64,000 nucleotides of DNA from Cristatella mucedo (GCA_009760855.2 WPIO01000019.1:4165001-4229000); one strand, 5' to 3'; shown: positions 1 to 30,899, numbered from the stretch's first letter. Translations and numbers: made by a program. The notes: generated from the letters alone by a model not told the origin.

Positions 1-458
1 CATTGCGGTCAACACCGGCAAGTCCTGCTAAGCAGTCGCCCGACGCCCTCGGCGTCCTGCTAAAAATTGAGAGTGAAAAACGCCGCGTCGTGGCGTAACG
101 CATGCGAACGCCATCTGAGCGACTGCAAATGCGCAGCACTTCTTTCTCGACTCCCTTACCCCCCCCCCCCCCCACCGACTGTTGCGGACTGTTTGTACGG
201 GGCCGCGCTCCCCGGCACCTCCGCGGATGCCGCCAGAGCGAGGCTCGGCGGCCAGCGACTGGCCGCCGAGCGGCCCGGTGGCGCCGGCAGTCGGAAACGC
301 ATTCCAGAGGGCAAGCGAGACGGAGCGCCGACGGCTCAGCCCCGCCGGGGCTGGCCGAGCGCGCGCCGACGCGGCCCGAAAGCCGGGTACATAGGAGCTG
401 TGGCTTAATGTTCATGCATCGATCATCGCGTGGCCCTTGGATGTCTGCTCGTGGACCA

Positions 459-489
<31 letters not shown>

Positions 490-1060
490 AACTATGTCCT
501 TTGATTCGAGTCGCTGCACCTTGATGTCTGTTTTTTTTTTAAATTGCCCTTCGCTGCGATGCGTATTTATGGCTAGGTCCTTGGACTGGGAAAAGTAAAT
601 GTGAGCGCCGAGGCAGGAGCGCTGAAGCCAGAGGTAGGGCGAGCTCGCCGCTCGTACGCCTGCGGAGGCCTTCGTACGCACGGCGGCCTCGTTTGCGCTG
701 GCCGCCGGCGTCGCCGTTGGCGAAAATACATCGCCTTGGACTTTTCTGGTCGTGCTCCATCATCCTCGCGAGTTACGGCCTGCTTATTCGTCGGTTGCTG
801 CACGCTGCCGTTCGAATTGCTGGCAGCGACGCGGACTGACCGCGACAGTCCGCCCGAGATTGTGCGCCTTTCCAGCGCCGCCCCGATTGTGCTCTTTATG
901 CGCCGCCGCTGTTAGACTTAGCAACCGCGGCGGCGGCGTTTGTAATCCTGCGATCGCGATTCGTACCACTGCGTGCCGCCGATTCATAGCGGTCATGGAA
1001 GGAGTCCGCTATTCGGCGCCGTCGGCAGGACAGGCCGCTAAGAGGTACAGCTGACAGTAA
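1..1060. other. GC-rich, CpG-rich low-complexity segment
   Basis: No gene is recognised. The stretch is rich in CG dinucleotides and holds a poly-C run (159-173) and a (GCC)n tract of about ten units (459-489). All six frames are largely open only because of base composition, and none of the translations resembles a protein family. It could be the CpG island of a gene lying outside the window to the left; that is inference only. Confidence 0.4.
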
Positions 1061-1792
1061 AACGGCATCCACCCAAATCAGTCACGTTACGATTGACGTC
1101 CAATATTCGTGCGCTTTCCTGAATTGTAAGGGCTAAGAAACGATAAGGCGATAGTTCATGACCGAAGCCGCATGAAAGCCGACGCCACGAGATGGGCAGT
1201 CGGTTGTATTTCCGGCGTTAGCAATGGCATTTGAGCTGGTTTTCGCTCTGGGCCACGCAGCCGTCGGGGTACTCATGGCCGGTGTCGAACGCCTTCAACT
1301 CTTTATTGCTGTCAAACAGACTTGATTATGTTATGGATATGGACTTGTTATGCTGAAGAATGGCTGTCTAGGAGGTCCACGCTGCCGTGCTCTCCGCTGC
1401 TGCAGCGGTGCACCTTCGTGCAGTGACGCTGCACTTACAATTCGCTACCCGCGATACAACGTTCAGGCGTCGCCGCCAGTGTTCGTCGCGCGTCGGCTGA
1501 GACTAGCGCGGTTACGAGAGTCTTGTTTGCGGACTAGTTCGGTTCGAACGCGGATGCCGCTATACCGAGTCTCTACAAGCTGCTACATATCGCGCGACTG
1601 AATAATTGATCGCCGGCAAAAACGACATCTTATTAAGAGCTGCAACGAGCGGTTAGCTTACTTGGTGGGATGCCATTATATCGGCAGCCAGTATCGAGGC
1701 AGAAAGCATTTGAGTGTCGGCTGGCGCGGGCGTGAGGGCGTTGCGTTTGCGAGCCCAGCGGCTTTAACCCTTCCATAGCAACAAAAAATCCT
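1061..1792. other. intergenic stretch with no recognised feature
   Basis: I see no gene, repeat or RNA here. It is moderately GC-rich with scattered CpG. Confidence 0.4.
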
Positions 1793-1953
1793 AGCTGATT
1801 AAACAGCCTTTTTTGCATAGCGAACAGAAGAGCCTTTACGGCTATCACCACCGCTTGCAGCTGCGATGGAGGATCGCTCACCGCAGGAATTGAACCACGA
1901 CCTTGGTCCCGAGGTCGTAAAAGCAACCACCTTAACTAGTGTGCCATCACGGC
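1793..1953 (-). mobile_element. SINE-B copy (tRNA-derived SINE)
   Basis: On the - strand the head reads like a tRNA, with a box A-like part (ACTAGTTAAGGTGG) and a box B-like part (GTGGTTCAATTCCTGC). The family body follows (GCAAGCGGTGGTGATAGCC, then AAAGGCTCTTCTG) and the copy ends near a GCTGATT motif. The same layout recurs at 14280, 36989, 42640, 48519 and 50663. It is a retroposon, not a functional tRNA gene, because the head does not fold into a proper cloverleaf end. Confidence 0.8.
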
Positions 1954-2038
1954 TCACCAACAAGTGCAAAGCCCATCCAAGTTGCTCAGAAAGACAGGCT
2001 ACAAGTCCTACTTGCACCATCGGAGATATATGACATGG

Positions 2039-2345
<307 letters not shown>

Positions 2346-2527
2346 CGTCCGCTCAACTACTACTTACCGGACCGGAAGACGGCGGCGAAGCGATCCCCGC
2401 CTCCCCCACCGTCGTCCAAGCGGCCAGACCTCAGTGGGGCACTGCTATCATGCGGCCACTCGACCTATCAACAACGGTCGTATTTCGGAAACCCTCCAAT
2501 GGCCAACCCAACCGCGGGCTACCCTCT

Positions 2528-2688
2528 ACCAGTGGTTTGGCCCAGCGGTTAATGTGCTAGCCTCGAACCAAGGTCAAGGTGAATTTATTTGAAGACCAAG
2601 TTCGTGTGCTCGAGCCCCAAGGCATAAGTGGAGTGCCTGAATAAAGTTCCCTGAGGGCGGTAGACGAATGAATTATATTCTTTATACT
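2528..2688 (+). mobile_element. SINE-A copy, long-head subtype
   Basis: The tRNA-like head has box A (TGGTTTGGCCCAGCGGTTAA) and box B (GTGTGCTCGAGCCCC). The tail has the family hairpin region (GTGCCTGAATAAAG, then TTCCCTGAGGGCGG) and ends in GAATGAATTATATTC. It carries the extra ~17 bases between boxes A and B seen in the copies at 7284, 14732, 28045 and 61157. Confidence 0.85.
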
Positions 2689-4084
2689 TTTACCGTCGGC
2701 TCCTTCCGATGCGCATTTCTAAAAGGTGCCGATGCCGCTCGCAGCAGTCGCAGTTCCCGGTCTTAAAAGCTCGTCCGCCAGCTGCCCTGACAGATTAGCG
2801 AGAAAAACCCGCCCGGAAGAAATAGACCGATCCAGGGGCACACAGTTTTTCAGAGTCTGCCTGGCGATAGCGGCATCAAAGCCGTGGCTTTTAAATGCAG
2901 CACTGCAGAAATCAAGCTTTTAGCTTGCTATTCATATCTTGCCAATATCCACCAAGAAGAAGTTGTAAAGCGCCCTCCGCTGGCCCCGCCCAGTTGGCTC
3001 GACCGTTCGCATTACTACCTGTGACGCCAGTCGAGTGCCGTCGAGCGTGCCGTCGCACGTGAGCACCTGCGCAGCATCACCCTGCATTTCCGACCGTACG
3101 CGTCGCCATCTAATTTAGTAGGATGGCGGCGCCGCGTCGGACTGGAGGTTTCGCTGCCCACCAGCGGCGCTGCGGCTCGTTTTTTTCGAGGTGCACTCAT
3201 GCAATATATATATATATATATATATATATGGAAATAATACATAGCTCATTTGTATAGCGATACGGCCGTGCCATGCGATGGTGTGACCAGGCCGGAAGCC
3301 GCTCGAACAGTGCATTTCGGAGGTCGAAAACGTGTTCAGCTGGTGTAGCGTACGTCCCAGAAGCGATCTCCGTGGCATCCGCAGGATGCCATATCAATAG
3401 CTGTTAGATTTCACACTCTTTGCTACCAAGTTTCATGCGCCAAAAATAACAGGAGCACTAAACAATACTACAGCGAAAACCTGCGTGCGGCAGCGCTACA
3501 GGGGAAAGACGCGGAATGCCAACGATGCAAGCGCTCACGAGAGCGGAAAGTCAAGCTCTCGGCTCTGGCGGAATCCTCGGCGGCCAGCCGCCGGCACGGT
3601 CTCGCAATGCCTGCGTACGAGAGTCCGAGTTATGCACGTTACGTTACGTTCGTACGGCGAATGCGCGCGCAGCTCGAAAGACTCAGATCGCCTAGGGCTC
3701 CCGCCGAGGGGACCCGACGCAGCAGACGACGCGTATGAGTGCGGATTGACGCGGCCACTTAACTTGTGCCGAGCAGCCGTCCGTATCTCGCGTTCGTCCG
3801 CTGCCAAAAGAGGTGTCCTGGAATATCAGCACTTTGTCGTTCGCGATGAGCCAGTGCTAAGTAACAGGAAAAACTCAGCGCCGAAATCAAAGTTCAAACT
3901 CCCGAAAGCCCTTCCTAGGGCAGGACTGCCCAGGGCCACGCCGCCATCGTCCATCCTGCCCCAGGTCAAAGGGCAGCTTGGCCCACCCGGCACGCCCCCA
4001 GCTGGCCGCGCCCGCATACTGTCGCGGGTCTGGCGAGCGGGGGCGTGCCTACGTCTACGTGCCTACCTACGTCTCACGACTTGA
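2689..4084. other. intergenic GC-rich stretch
   Basis: No gene is recognised. A 199-codon open frame on the + strand (3485-4084) is rich in Arg, Pro and Ser, has no recognisable domain and lies in GC-rich DNA, so I treat it as chance. An (AT)n tract lies at 3204-3229. Confidence 0.4.
3204..3229. repeat. (AT)n microsatellite
   Basis: An uninterrupted AT dinucleotide run of about 13 units. Confidence 0.95.
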
Positions 4085-6876
4085 GCTGAGTGTGTGCACC
4101 TACAACGGATAGATTTCCGTATTTTCCCAGGCCGTTGCCGTCCATTGCCGCGCATTGCCCTCGCATGTACGTTCAAGATTGGTTGATAGGACGCGGTTCC
4201 ACTTTTAATACAGTACACTGTTACGCAAGAAAAAATGTGATCTCCCACCAGCTTCGTTGGTAATTCTAACAGACAATCATAGATCGCTGTATTGTCTCGG
4301 GCAATTGCTGTCGATTGCCATCGATTACCCAAGGTTGAACGCGAAAAAGGACAGCATGCGCGCCCACAGTGAGCGTTACGTAGTAGGATAATTACAAATT
4401 CAAGCAGCCAATTTCCAGCAAATTTGAACCAGATTGCTGCAGAGACAGAGCCATTGCCGTCGATTGCCGTTCATGGCCCTCGATTGTGCCTTGGTCGATT
4501 GTATAAAAGGATGTGGCTGCACTTATGATGCATTGTAGTGCAATACGCAAGAAAAGTTGGAGCTTCTCTCAGCAACTGTCGGTGCATTTATAACTATCCA
4601 TTATGGATTGGCGTGTTTCCCCGGGCCATTGCCGTGAGTTGCCGTCGATTAAACGCGCATCATGGGTGAAAATTATTCCCACACACAAGTACATGTTACG
4701 TAGAATGAGAGTTGCAGTTTATTGCAGCCAATCTTGTCAATTCTCCACGGATTTCGCAATCGGCCTCCACCATTGCTTTTCATTGCCGTGCATTGCAGAG
4801 TGTTAACAAGCAAACGATCTGGAAAATTCCACAGTTTTACTTTGGACGCAGCGGAATGCTATATGCAATGACAATTGAGTCTTCCGCGCTGCTAATTTCT
4901 CTTCAATTCGCCAGGAATTGGGGTATTGGTCCAGGACATTGCTGTCGATCGCCGTTCATTGCTCGCGATTGTACATGCACGATTGATGGGAAGAATTTGA
5001 TTGCACTTTCAAAACAGTGGGCTGTGACAGGTAAGATGTATTTGATCTTGGCCCAGTCACTTTCCAGTGATTTGCAATGGACCATAATGGATTGCTGTAT
5101 TTGCCCGGGCCATTGCCGTCTGTTGCCATACATTGCCCAAGATTGAACGGTCAGAGCTGATTGAAAGGGTTGCAAGTATGTGTGCACGCAGTGAGATGTT
5201 ACGTGGAATGAGAATTGGAGCTTGGTGCAGCCGATTTCTCGTCTATTTGCCACGGATTTCGGTATTGGTCCCTGCCATTGCTGTCGACTGCCGTGTATTG
5301 TTGACAATTAACGTGCAAAATAGCCTGAAAGTCCTACGATTTCACTTTTAGCACAAATAAATGTGAAATGCGATGACAATCGGCACTTCGTGCAGCCAAT
5401 TTAGTGTCAACTTACCACGGACTGTAGTGGATTGCTGCTTCGAGCCGAGCTGTTGCCGTAGATTACCATGCATTGCCCGAGATTATACGAGTGCAATTGC
5501 TTAAAATGATGTGGTTGACTTTAACCAGTGTGCTTTGTAACATGCATTAAAAATTGAAGCATTGCCAAACCAATTTCAGGGCATTTTGCATCAGATTGCT
5601 GTAAATTGAGGTAATGGCCCGGGCCATTGCAGTCAATTGCAGTGCATTGCTGCCGAATTATCGAGGCAATTGTAGTGAAATTGTGGGATTACACAATAAC
5701 CAAAAATTAGAGCAACGTGCAGTCACTATTAGAGCTTAAAGTGTACGTATTCTGGTCGTTTTTCGGCGGGTTGTGATACATTGACATACTGGCCCGGGCA
5801 GTTGCAGTAGATCGCAGTGCATTGCTGCAGAGTGGCAGAGGCAATTACAGTGAAGTTATGCAAGTACACAATAACCGAAGAGTAGAGCAGCGTGCAATCA
5901 TAATTATATCATCTAGTGTACGCGTTCTGGTCGCTGTGTGGCAGATTGCAGCGGATTTCTGCGGATTGGGATGGATTGTGTCATGGAACCGGATCGTTGC
6001 AGTCGATTGCAATTCATTGCATGAGAACGCGTGTGCACAATGGAGCAAAATTTTTGGATGCACTTTGAACTAAGTTTAGTCCTATATGCAATGTCAATTA
6101 GAGCTTCGCGATGGCGATTTGAGGATGATTTGCAGTGGAATATAGTGGATTGCGTTAGTTTTCCAGCTCATTTCAGGCGATTGCCGCCCGTTGCCACAGG
6201 GCGAGAATGCACAGCTTTTTTTTTATTTTACGTAGTTGTGCACACAGCATGGTGCACTTTAATATGCAATACATACTGGAGCTCGGCGCAATGTACTTCG
6301 ATCTTTTATGCGGTGGATTCTGTGGATTGAAGTGGATTTCGGTATTGGCCTGGGCTACTGCAGTCGATTGCAGCGCATTGCACGAGAACGGCCGTGCCAA
6401 TTTAATTGAATTTTTTTTAATGCAATTGCCACAGAGTGTGCTGTCATACGCAATCAATAAAGGAGCTTTTCGATCAGGATTTCTTTCATTGAATTGTTGA
6501 ATGCAGTGGATTTCGGTGAATTGCGGTATTGGCCTGGGCCACTGCAATGTTATTTCAGTGGACTTCGTGAGAACGCGTGAGCGGAATCACGCGAAATTCT
6601 CTGGGTACATGGTGCGTGTAGCGTAGTTTGATATTCCAGACTTTTTGGAGCTGTTCCCAGCAGATTTGTGGTGAACTTAACGGGAACTACAATGGATTGC
6701 GGTACAGGGGTCCGGGGTCAAAGCTCATTTGCACAAGTGCGCGTCCGTGCAGAGATATGAAATATTGTGGACAGATAAATTCGAACGTGTATTACAATAT
6801 TGGAGAAAAATTTGAGCTCGGCAACGCTTACGTCTGGTCGTTGCTAGCCTAATTAGAGTGGATTGCGGTAATTCGT
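4085..6876. repeat. degenerate ~170-bp tandem satellite, ATTGC-rich, about 16 monomers
   Basis: A recurring block (CCGGGCCATTGCCGTCGATT and close variants) starts near 4128, 4297, 4447, 4621, 4766, 4929, 5104, 5266, 5442, 5613, 5792, 5984, 6163, 6347 and 6531. Spacing is about 150-195 bases. A second conserved block (a GCAAT-like word followed by GAGCTTCGTGCAGCCGATTT or variants) lies between successive blocks, so whole monomers repeat rather than one short motif. Inside the first block ATTGC recurs every ~10 bases. Monomers are strongly diverged, so the array is old. The short open frames within it are not convincing genes. Confidence 0.85.
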
Positions 6877-7283
6877 CAAACCCGAGGTTCAGCCTGTGCG
6901 TAATAATTAGCAGCTGGTGCGGCTGCAATCGCTCGCACCTGCCGGCATGCGTCGCTTGCTGGGAGGCGCTGCGTGCCGGCTGGCTTTGAACGCTCGCTGT
7001 TAGCCAGTTTAGCAGACTAGCTCGATCGCCTTCACCTTCTTCCCGTCTTCCCCGCGCGCGCGGCGGTCGTGCGTGCTGCGATCTTGCGCGGCGTCCAGCG
7101 TCCATTTCGCAGAGCTCTGTAGCTAGCACCGCAAAATTACCGTCGCCAAGTGAATTTTTCAATTCGGCGATTTTTAACTTGGAAAGGAAATATTTTCGTC
7201 GGTCGACCTCGATTTGCTAAGACCAGGCGGCGCCGCCGCGCGGTATTCTCTTTTCTCCTCTAACGACCGAGGGCACGACGGGC

Positions 7284-7378
7284 GAACGTATTTGACGACT
7301 GAGGTATCGGGCTAGAGCCCCGCGGCATATGCGAAGGGCCCAAACAGAGATTAAGTGCTCTTAGGGCGCTATGTAAAC
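7284..7378 (+). mobile_element. SINE-A fragment (3' part)
   Basis: It lacks box A but keeps the long-head insert (GAACGTATTTGACGACTGAG), box B (GGGCTAGAGCCCCG) and the tail (AGAGATTAAGTGCTCTTAGG, then GCGCTATGTAAACGA). It lies about 700 bases upstream of the CIB start codon. Confidence 0.75.
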
Positions 7379-8069
7379 GAGTAAAAAAATTTTTTTTACA
7401 TCATTTCCTGCTGCGCAGCGTCTTTTTTCGTCTCCTTCATTTCAAGGCGGGCGAGTGTTGCCCGTTCGCACGGCTAGCAGACGCACCGAGCTGCGTAGCT
7501 GGCTGAACCTGCAGCAAAAGGTACCGCTCCCGCGGCATGCGAGCGCGCCAGCCGAGGAAAGGCCCGCTGCTGCCGCCGCGATACGTCGGCGTCCAGGAAT
7601 CCGACGCGTGCGCAGCCGCGTGCGCCAGCCCGCTAAGGGCTAGGCGGCGCGCCGCCCGCATCGGCGAACGGCGCCTGCGGTTTCCCGGCAAGCGAAGACG
7701 GCGGCGGCCGCCGCCGCCCAGCGGACCGCCCACCAGGGGTCACTCGTCGGAGAGCAGCGCGAACCCGCGGCCCCGCTCGCCAGACGGCTTCGCCCGCGCA
7801 CCGACGGCTTCGCCCGCTCTCCGAGCGACCGGGCCGCAGAGGGCCGGCGTCGCGCGTGCGCATGCGCGAGGGCGACGCGGAAGCAACCTGTTACCGTCGG
7901 CGATTGTTTTGTGTGCGTATCCGGGCGGAGCTAGCTGCGCCGCCGCTGGCGCTCGCGTACCGGCGCCCATTTCTGCCGCGCAGCGGTCTCGGCCAGGTCG
8001 TCTCTCTCCGTGTCTGCCTCAGTCTCTGGAAGCCGCCGGGTACCGCGCGAGCGGCAACTTTCCTCGCTC

Positions 8070-25627
<17,558 letters not shown>

Positions 25628-28040
25628 ATAGAACGTTGACATCAGTCGCTGTACTCTCCTCACCTACAGTGTAGCCAAATCATATTACAAACGCACAATC
25701 AGATTGAACCCCTGCTAAAAGAAATTGGACCATTCTTCGGAATATCACGATTGATATATTTCTAAATGACGCCAGTTTGCTTAAGGCTCGTATCTTTAGC
25801 TTTCTGCAAATGTAGCTACATTGACTGTCAAGCACAGTGTCTCGAGGCGTGAGCTGTCTCAGTGACCTCCTTCGGATGTACGGCTTTAAATGCCTGTCAT
25901 TTGACTGCACAACTGCGCTTGCAGTGGCTTTTAGCATTAACAGCGACTGTGATTGCCTCAGCTTTTTCATTATATTAAACTGACGACTTATTACCTTATG
26001 GTTACGACATTGACGATTCATCCAATAAGCGAAGTAAGATGCTGTACGACACGAGTGACAAATGTAATTGCTTGTGCGTGACATGGAAGGGTGAAATTAT
26101 CCCAGCAAGCCGAGCACAGTTGTGAAACAAAGTCAGTGAGCAACCTAATATGAGCTTTCACGGCTACATGAATGACTGTAGGAAGTACACTGCGACTCAT
26201 GCTTTATCGCCTTTCAAAGAAGACATCTCGGATGGCTCGCTCGCGCTTATCGATGGATCTGCTGTAATGCGGGATGAACGCCGGTTGACTTGGCAAGTTG
26301 CCGAGGTTCGGAAGGTGGACCATGTCCGTGTGTCGCGTCGAAAGTATCATGCTACAAAGCAAGCACGGCCGCACTTCAAAATGCATTCGGAGATTAGCTC
26401 ACCTAGCCGGAGCTTGTTTATCCTACGCTGTCTACCGCTGTGCAAAGCCGTGTTAAGCGCCCTGCTTTGATTTCGACTCTTAGCTATCGAAATATGCTTC
26501 TCGTTTTCGCCGGCTTGGGATGTGGTATTGAGTATCATATGGTTGTCATGCACGTAATCTCTACATTTCATTTTCAGTAGCGGTCATGGATCGGTTAATC
26601 CCAGAACCTGTCTGACATTAAAAGAGTACCAACTTGTTTGCCCTCGCTGCATTTCGATTTCTGAGTGGCCTGCTATCTTCTCGAGTCGGACCAAGTAACC
26701 GACAACGCAGACCGGCGAAACGGCTTACAGTCCGACTCAATGCCTAGTCCTTGGCAAGACTATATTCAGGCAAGCAGCCCGCTTATATGAAGCAGGGAAT
26801 GGCTTTCTGCTGGCTACCGTTGTTGAACGGCAATATTTAGCGGTGGATATTTCAACATCAGAACGCTATAGCACACCAGCCAATATCAGTACGATGGCAG
26901 AAAACTTGCTACAGTGCTAGTCAAAAAGCCTGCCTAGTTCTCAAACTTTATCGTAGCGTTTATTTAGCTAGACTGCTGACTCACGTAGCATACCAGAAAA
27001 GAGCAGTGATAGGGGTGAGCTGTGTGCATTGAAAAAGTAACGCAACTACAGTTGGCAATCAATTTAACGTGCGCAATTGGGTAGAGCAGGTTTGAGCAGA
27101 TGCTCGATGGTTGCACCCAAGCCATCGGTGGCAGCAATCTAGGCCAGGGCATAACCTTAGATAGCTCAGCAAAATTTAGTCTTAGATGGCTCAGCGAAAT
27201 CAACATGCACGGCCTCAATTGCCAATTGAAGTGTACCATAGCTAATCATTTACTTTAGCGTCCACAATCGTAGCTCCGCAGCATGAAAGCGATAGCAGCG
27301 AAAGCGGCTAAAAGACTTTTGTTCAACCCCGTTGAATGCTGCGTTGCATTAGTATGGCGCTCAGACGGCCATTCATGGAATTTTTTTCATTTAGAGCCCT
27401 CTATTTACTAATGTTTAGTTGCCCGTTATGGCGGCTGCTTTCTCGTGAAAAAAGAGCGAGGTAATGTCGTAGACTAACGTTTGAGCACGGCTAATCAAGC
27501 AGGCAGTCCGATCAATAGCCACACGAAAAGCATTCATCGATTCAAATAGCTTCACGCCGATTGTCAATATGTCAACTTACAAGGGAAGATGCTCAGCAAA
27601 CTGGTCCTGCGCAGTGACTGGCTCGATGAAAGAGTCCACTCGCTTTATGGTACCGGTTTTGTCATTGTAGTGCTCCCGATGTTGCTGACTCTCCTAGATT
27701 GAGAGACTTATTTTCGCACCAGCAATATCGAGTCACACGTAATGCTTTTGTTTACAGAGCATTCACTTGGATCAAAAAGTGCCCAGATTACAGACACCAC
27801 TGCCACTGAAGCGCGAACAGCGGTCTTTCGCAGTACAAAACTTTAATTTCAGTAGTTCAGTCAACACTTTCTCCTTCCTATGGACCTCGATAGCATGTGG
27901 GTGTCAGCGAAATGGGCAAGCCTTTATGGCACTTCCACAAGCTCATGTAAAGCAATTTTCTCAGCCTTAACTCTGCTATTCGATTATTCGACTAAAGCCT
28001 ATCCATCCTTCGTAAAAAAGGCTTAGCGGATACTCAAAAA
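25628..28040. other. CIB 3' flank / intergenic
   Basis: No further gene is recognised. A candidate poly(A) signal ATTAAA lies at 25974-25979; no AATAAA is seen nearby, so the 3' end is not fixed. A 106-codon open frame on the + strand (26150-26470) resembles no family I know. Confidence 0.4.
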
Positions 28041-28044
28041 AATA

Positions 28045-28176
28045 TATAATATAATTCACTTGCTCGCCGCCTAAGAAAACTGAATCTCTATTCAGGCGCT
28101 TCACATATGCCACGGGGCTCGAGCCCACGACATCGGTCATCAAATACATTCACCTTACCTCGACCTTGGTTCAAGA
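28045..28176 (-). mobile_element. SINE-A copy, long-head subtype
   Basis: On the - strand it has CTTGAACCAAGGTCGAGG, the insert (GTGAATGTATTTGATGACCG), box B (GTGGGCTCGAGCCCCG) and the tail (GAAGCGCCTGAATAGAG). The 5' end with box A is missing. Confidence 0.85.
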
Positions 28177-28384
28177 TAACTGAATATTGGGAAGTCTCTT
28201 AAAAAACTCCAAAGCAATGGTAATTGCGGATTTGTTATGTTAAGACTAATTTTGTCTACAACCATCACTGACGCCAGGCGAGGTGTACCAAAGTGCTTTG
28301 CTTTTATGAGAAGTGGAATCGACCATTGCTCTTCTTTTAGTCTGTCTATGCTCATCGAACTACAAACTTTAACGAGAGCTTTCA

Positions 28385-28862
28385 TGCAGTAAATTTTGTG
28401 CTCAAATTATGTCCGACTTCAAGGTTCTGTTCTGTCAGTCAGAGCTACTCCCATACCAGCCTAGACATCGTACCGCAAGCTTTTCTGACTCAAATCGTTT
28501 AAGCTATGCCTCAAAGCAACCTCAAATTCATATGAGACCGTGCTTTTTCGTACGCTCCCAAAGGCCGGAACTCACTCTCGACTGACGTCACGACATATCC
28601 TGACTTTACGACATTTAAAAAGAAGCTAAAAACGCACTTGTTTCTCACAGCATTTGCTGGGTGCATGTGACTTGTCCTTTGAGTGTTTATGCATGCAGAC
28701 ACTGCGCATGTTACCACTAATCATATTACTCATCATACCTCTAATCGTGTAATGCTTGTTGACACTGTGCATGCTACCACTTGCCATATGATCATGCTTG
28801 TAAAGTCCTAGAAAGAGATTGAGCACCCGGGTGGCGCTATGCAAATGCTCTTCAAAATAATG
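28385..28862 (+). mobile_element. LINE-B 3' fragment with tail
   Basis: It carries the ORF end (GACGTCACGACATATCC, ACATTTAAAAAGAAGC, AAAACGCACTTGTTTCTC), the 3' UTR with repeated CACTGTGCATG-type words, and the stem-loop (AGTCCTAGAAAGAGATTGAG). Frames are broken. Confidence 0.85.
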
Positions 28863-29829
28863 TTTGATTTGTGACTTACCGGAATAAGCTTGTTGGCTTG
28901 GCCAGACCCAGAAGCTGTGCTTTATAGCCACATTTATCCTTACTATAGACGAAGCCAAGAATAAGCCAAGGGTGGAGGGCCAGGCTTTTCGACGCTTTAA
29001 GAGGCACTCAATCCTAAGAAGGTGAAGAACGTGTGGGACGGCTTGGGAGCCCGAAAAACGCTCCTTCAAGTCGGTCCCTTCAGGGGATCAGGGCCTCTGG
29101 ATCTCCCTATCCCTGCGCATACGATCCTTATCCTTCCGTGCTGAGCCAACTCGGCGAGGCCCAACTGCAGTCCACAGAATTCAAAATCTACTAGAGCAAC
29201 GTCCTCCTTAAAGCGTTTGCTAGCCTTACACGTCCTCAAAGACGCAGACGATGATGCTAGTCGAATTCCTTGGCTCGGCGCGCCAGCATTGGCTGTCTAC
29301 TAAATTCAAACGCTGTATTTATCCCTGCAGTAGCGTCAACGAACTTAACAATAACTGTTACAATCAATGTACCGTAGAGGTTACAAGCACTTTTCCCTTT
29401 ATCGACGGCATTGCTTCGCCAGTGATCTGCTCATTAAGTAATGCTGCACAGAGAAAACTGTGGGTCCTCGGATTTCAGGCCCTCGACAGCTGAGTGCACT
29501 ACTGAACACAGGTGCAAACTTTAGCTATTCATTCTACATTACACTAACTACGCCTGGCTCATCCCCATGTCCACTGACAGGTAGCCAATGAGTACCACGA
29601 CCAACAATGTGCAAGGCCGTTTGTTGATAGTGTATCAAGAACTCAGCTAGTAATAGGAAAGCTCAGATTAGCTGCATTTTTCGAGCAGCAGCCCCGCTAA
29701 ATGTGCGGTATAACCTAGCGTGCGAAAATAATTAGCGATTGTTGGCAGCCACTCATAGCTAATGCACTGCATAAGCTAAAATCGGCACTATCAGATCATG
29801 CTTTCATGCAAAAGAACGGTACCCTTATC

Positions 29830-30310
29830 GACAGCCAAATTAAATGACGCTTGTGTGACATAGTTTCTAGATTACTGCAATTTCCTCTGTACAGGACTCG
29901 TGGCCTGTTCACTAAAGCTTCTGAAACTTCTGCAAAAGTCATCAGGTCGGCTAGTCTGTCGTCAACGTTGTAGCTGCCACATCACACCACTTCTTTCTGA
30001 ACTTCACGGGGCTCCTATCAAGATTCGAGTAAACCTTGAGATCCTTTTGCTGGCCTACCGGCTGCTGAACATGCTTGCACCAGCTTAACTATCCAGCCTC
30101 CTTGTTTCTCCCGCGTACTCTCGCCCCGCTCAATCTTTGGCTTCAAGTCATCTCGTAGTTCGACGAACTAAATTCAAACCTTTTAATGATCCGGATTTAG
30201 TTTGCACCGAAAGTCAAGAATTCGCATCCGACTTCTGTTGCAACCTGCATTGACTTTGCATCATTGTCGGTTTCAGCTAAAGACGCGTATGTTCCGCTCA
30301 GCTTTCCCTT
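29830..30310 (+). mobile_element. LINE-B ORF 3' fragment, decayed
   Basis: Translation pieces include LQKSSGRLVCRQRCSCHITP and LLSELHGAPIKIRVNLEILL, then AYRLLNMLAPA, in the order of the copy at 33160-33531. A frame break separates it from HRKSRIRI further on. Confidence 0.8.
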
Positions 30311-30899
30311 TTTATCAACGCACTTGTTCAGGTTTTGTTCCTGTGTGTGCTTACCCGTGCTTACCTGTGCACGATTTAGTACATGTAACTAACCAGGAGT
30401 ACTACAAGCCGGCGGCACTGAGTGTCTTCTTGCGTGCTTCTACTTGCTTGTCTAAGCATGATGTTTTCTGGTGATGATGATGTCTAAGCATGATGCCCTG
30501 CTTGCTTGTCTAAGCACGATGCTTCTGCTTGTCGTCAACTCTTGGCTTTTTGTTTTGAAAAGTGTGATAGCTCTGCGTCTTATCATTGCAAAAAGCACCT
30601 AGTGATAGCGATTCGATTCTCTTCAGGCTTCATTCTAAAGACTTGCGGTCATTATCATTATTATCGCTACTTCATTCATACGGGCACTTGGGAACAACCG
30701 ACTCAGTAACCTCGTTATTTGAGAAGGCACGTTGCTGTAGACATCCGACGAGTTCGTATGACGGGTTATAGGACAATGATATAGATCGGGTGCGAAATAA
30801 GACATAACTACTCTTGAAATATTTTTTCCAGCTTGGATGCTAGGGCAAAACTGAAGCCTTCAACCTTACTCCGGCTAAGAGATTCCGCGTCTTGATATC

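Noticed and set aside
412-1054. Several overlapping ORFs of 70-104 codons near the left end
   Set aside because: All frames are open because of GC and CG richness; translations are Arg/Ala/Pro-rich with no motif.
3485-4084. 199-codon ORF on the + strand
   Set aside because: It lies in GC-rich DNA, has an Arg/Pro/Ser-rich composition and no domain, and overlaps open frames on the other strand. No splice or poly(A) context supports it.
4085-6876. CRISPR-like array or exons of a repeat protein in the ATTGC-rich block
   Set aside because: Spacing and sequence are degenerate, the host is a eukaryote, and no frame stays open through several monomers. It is satellite DNA.
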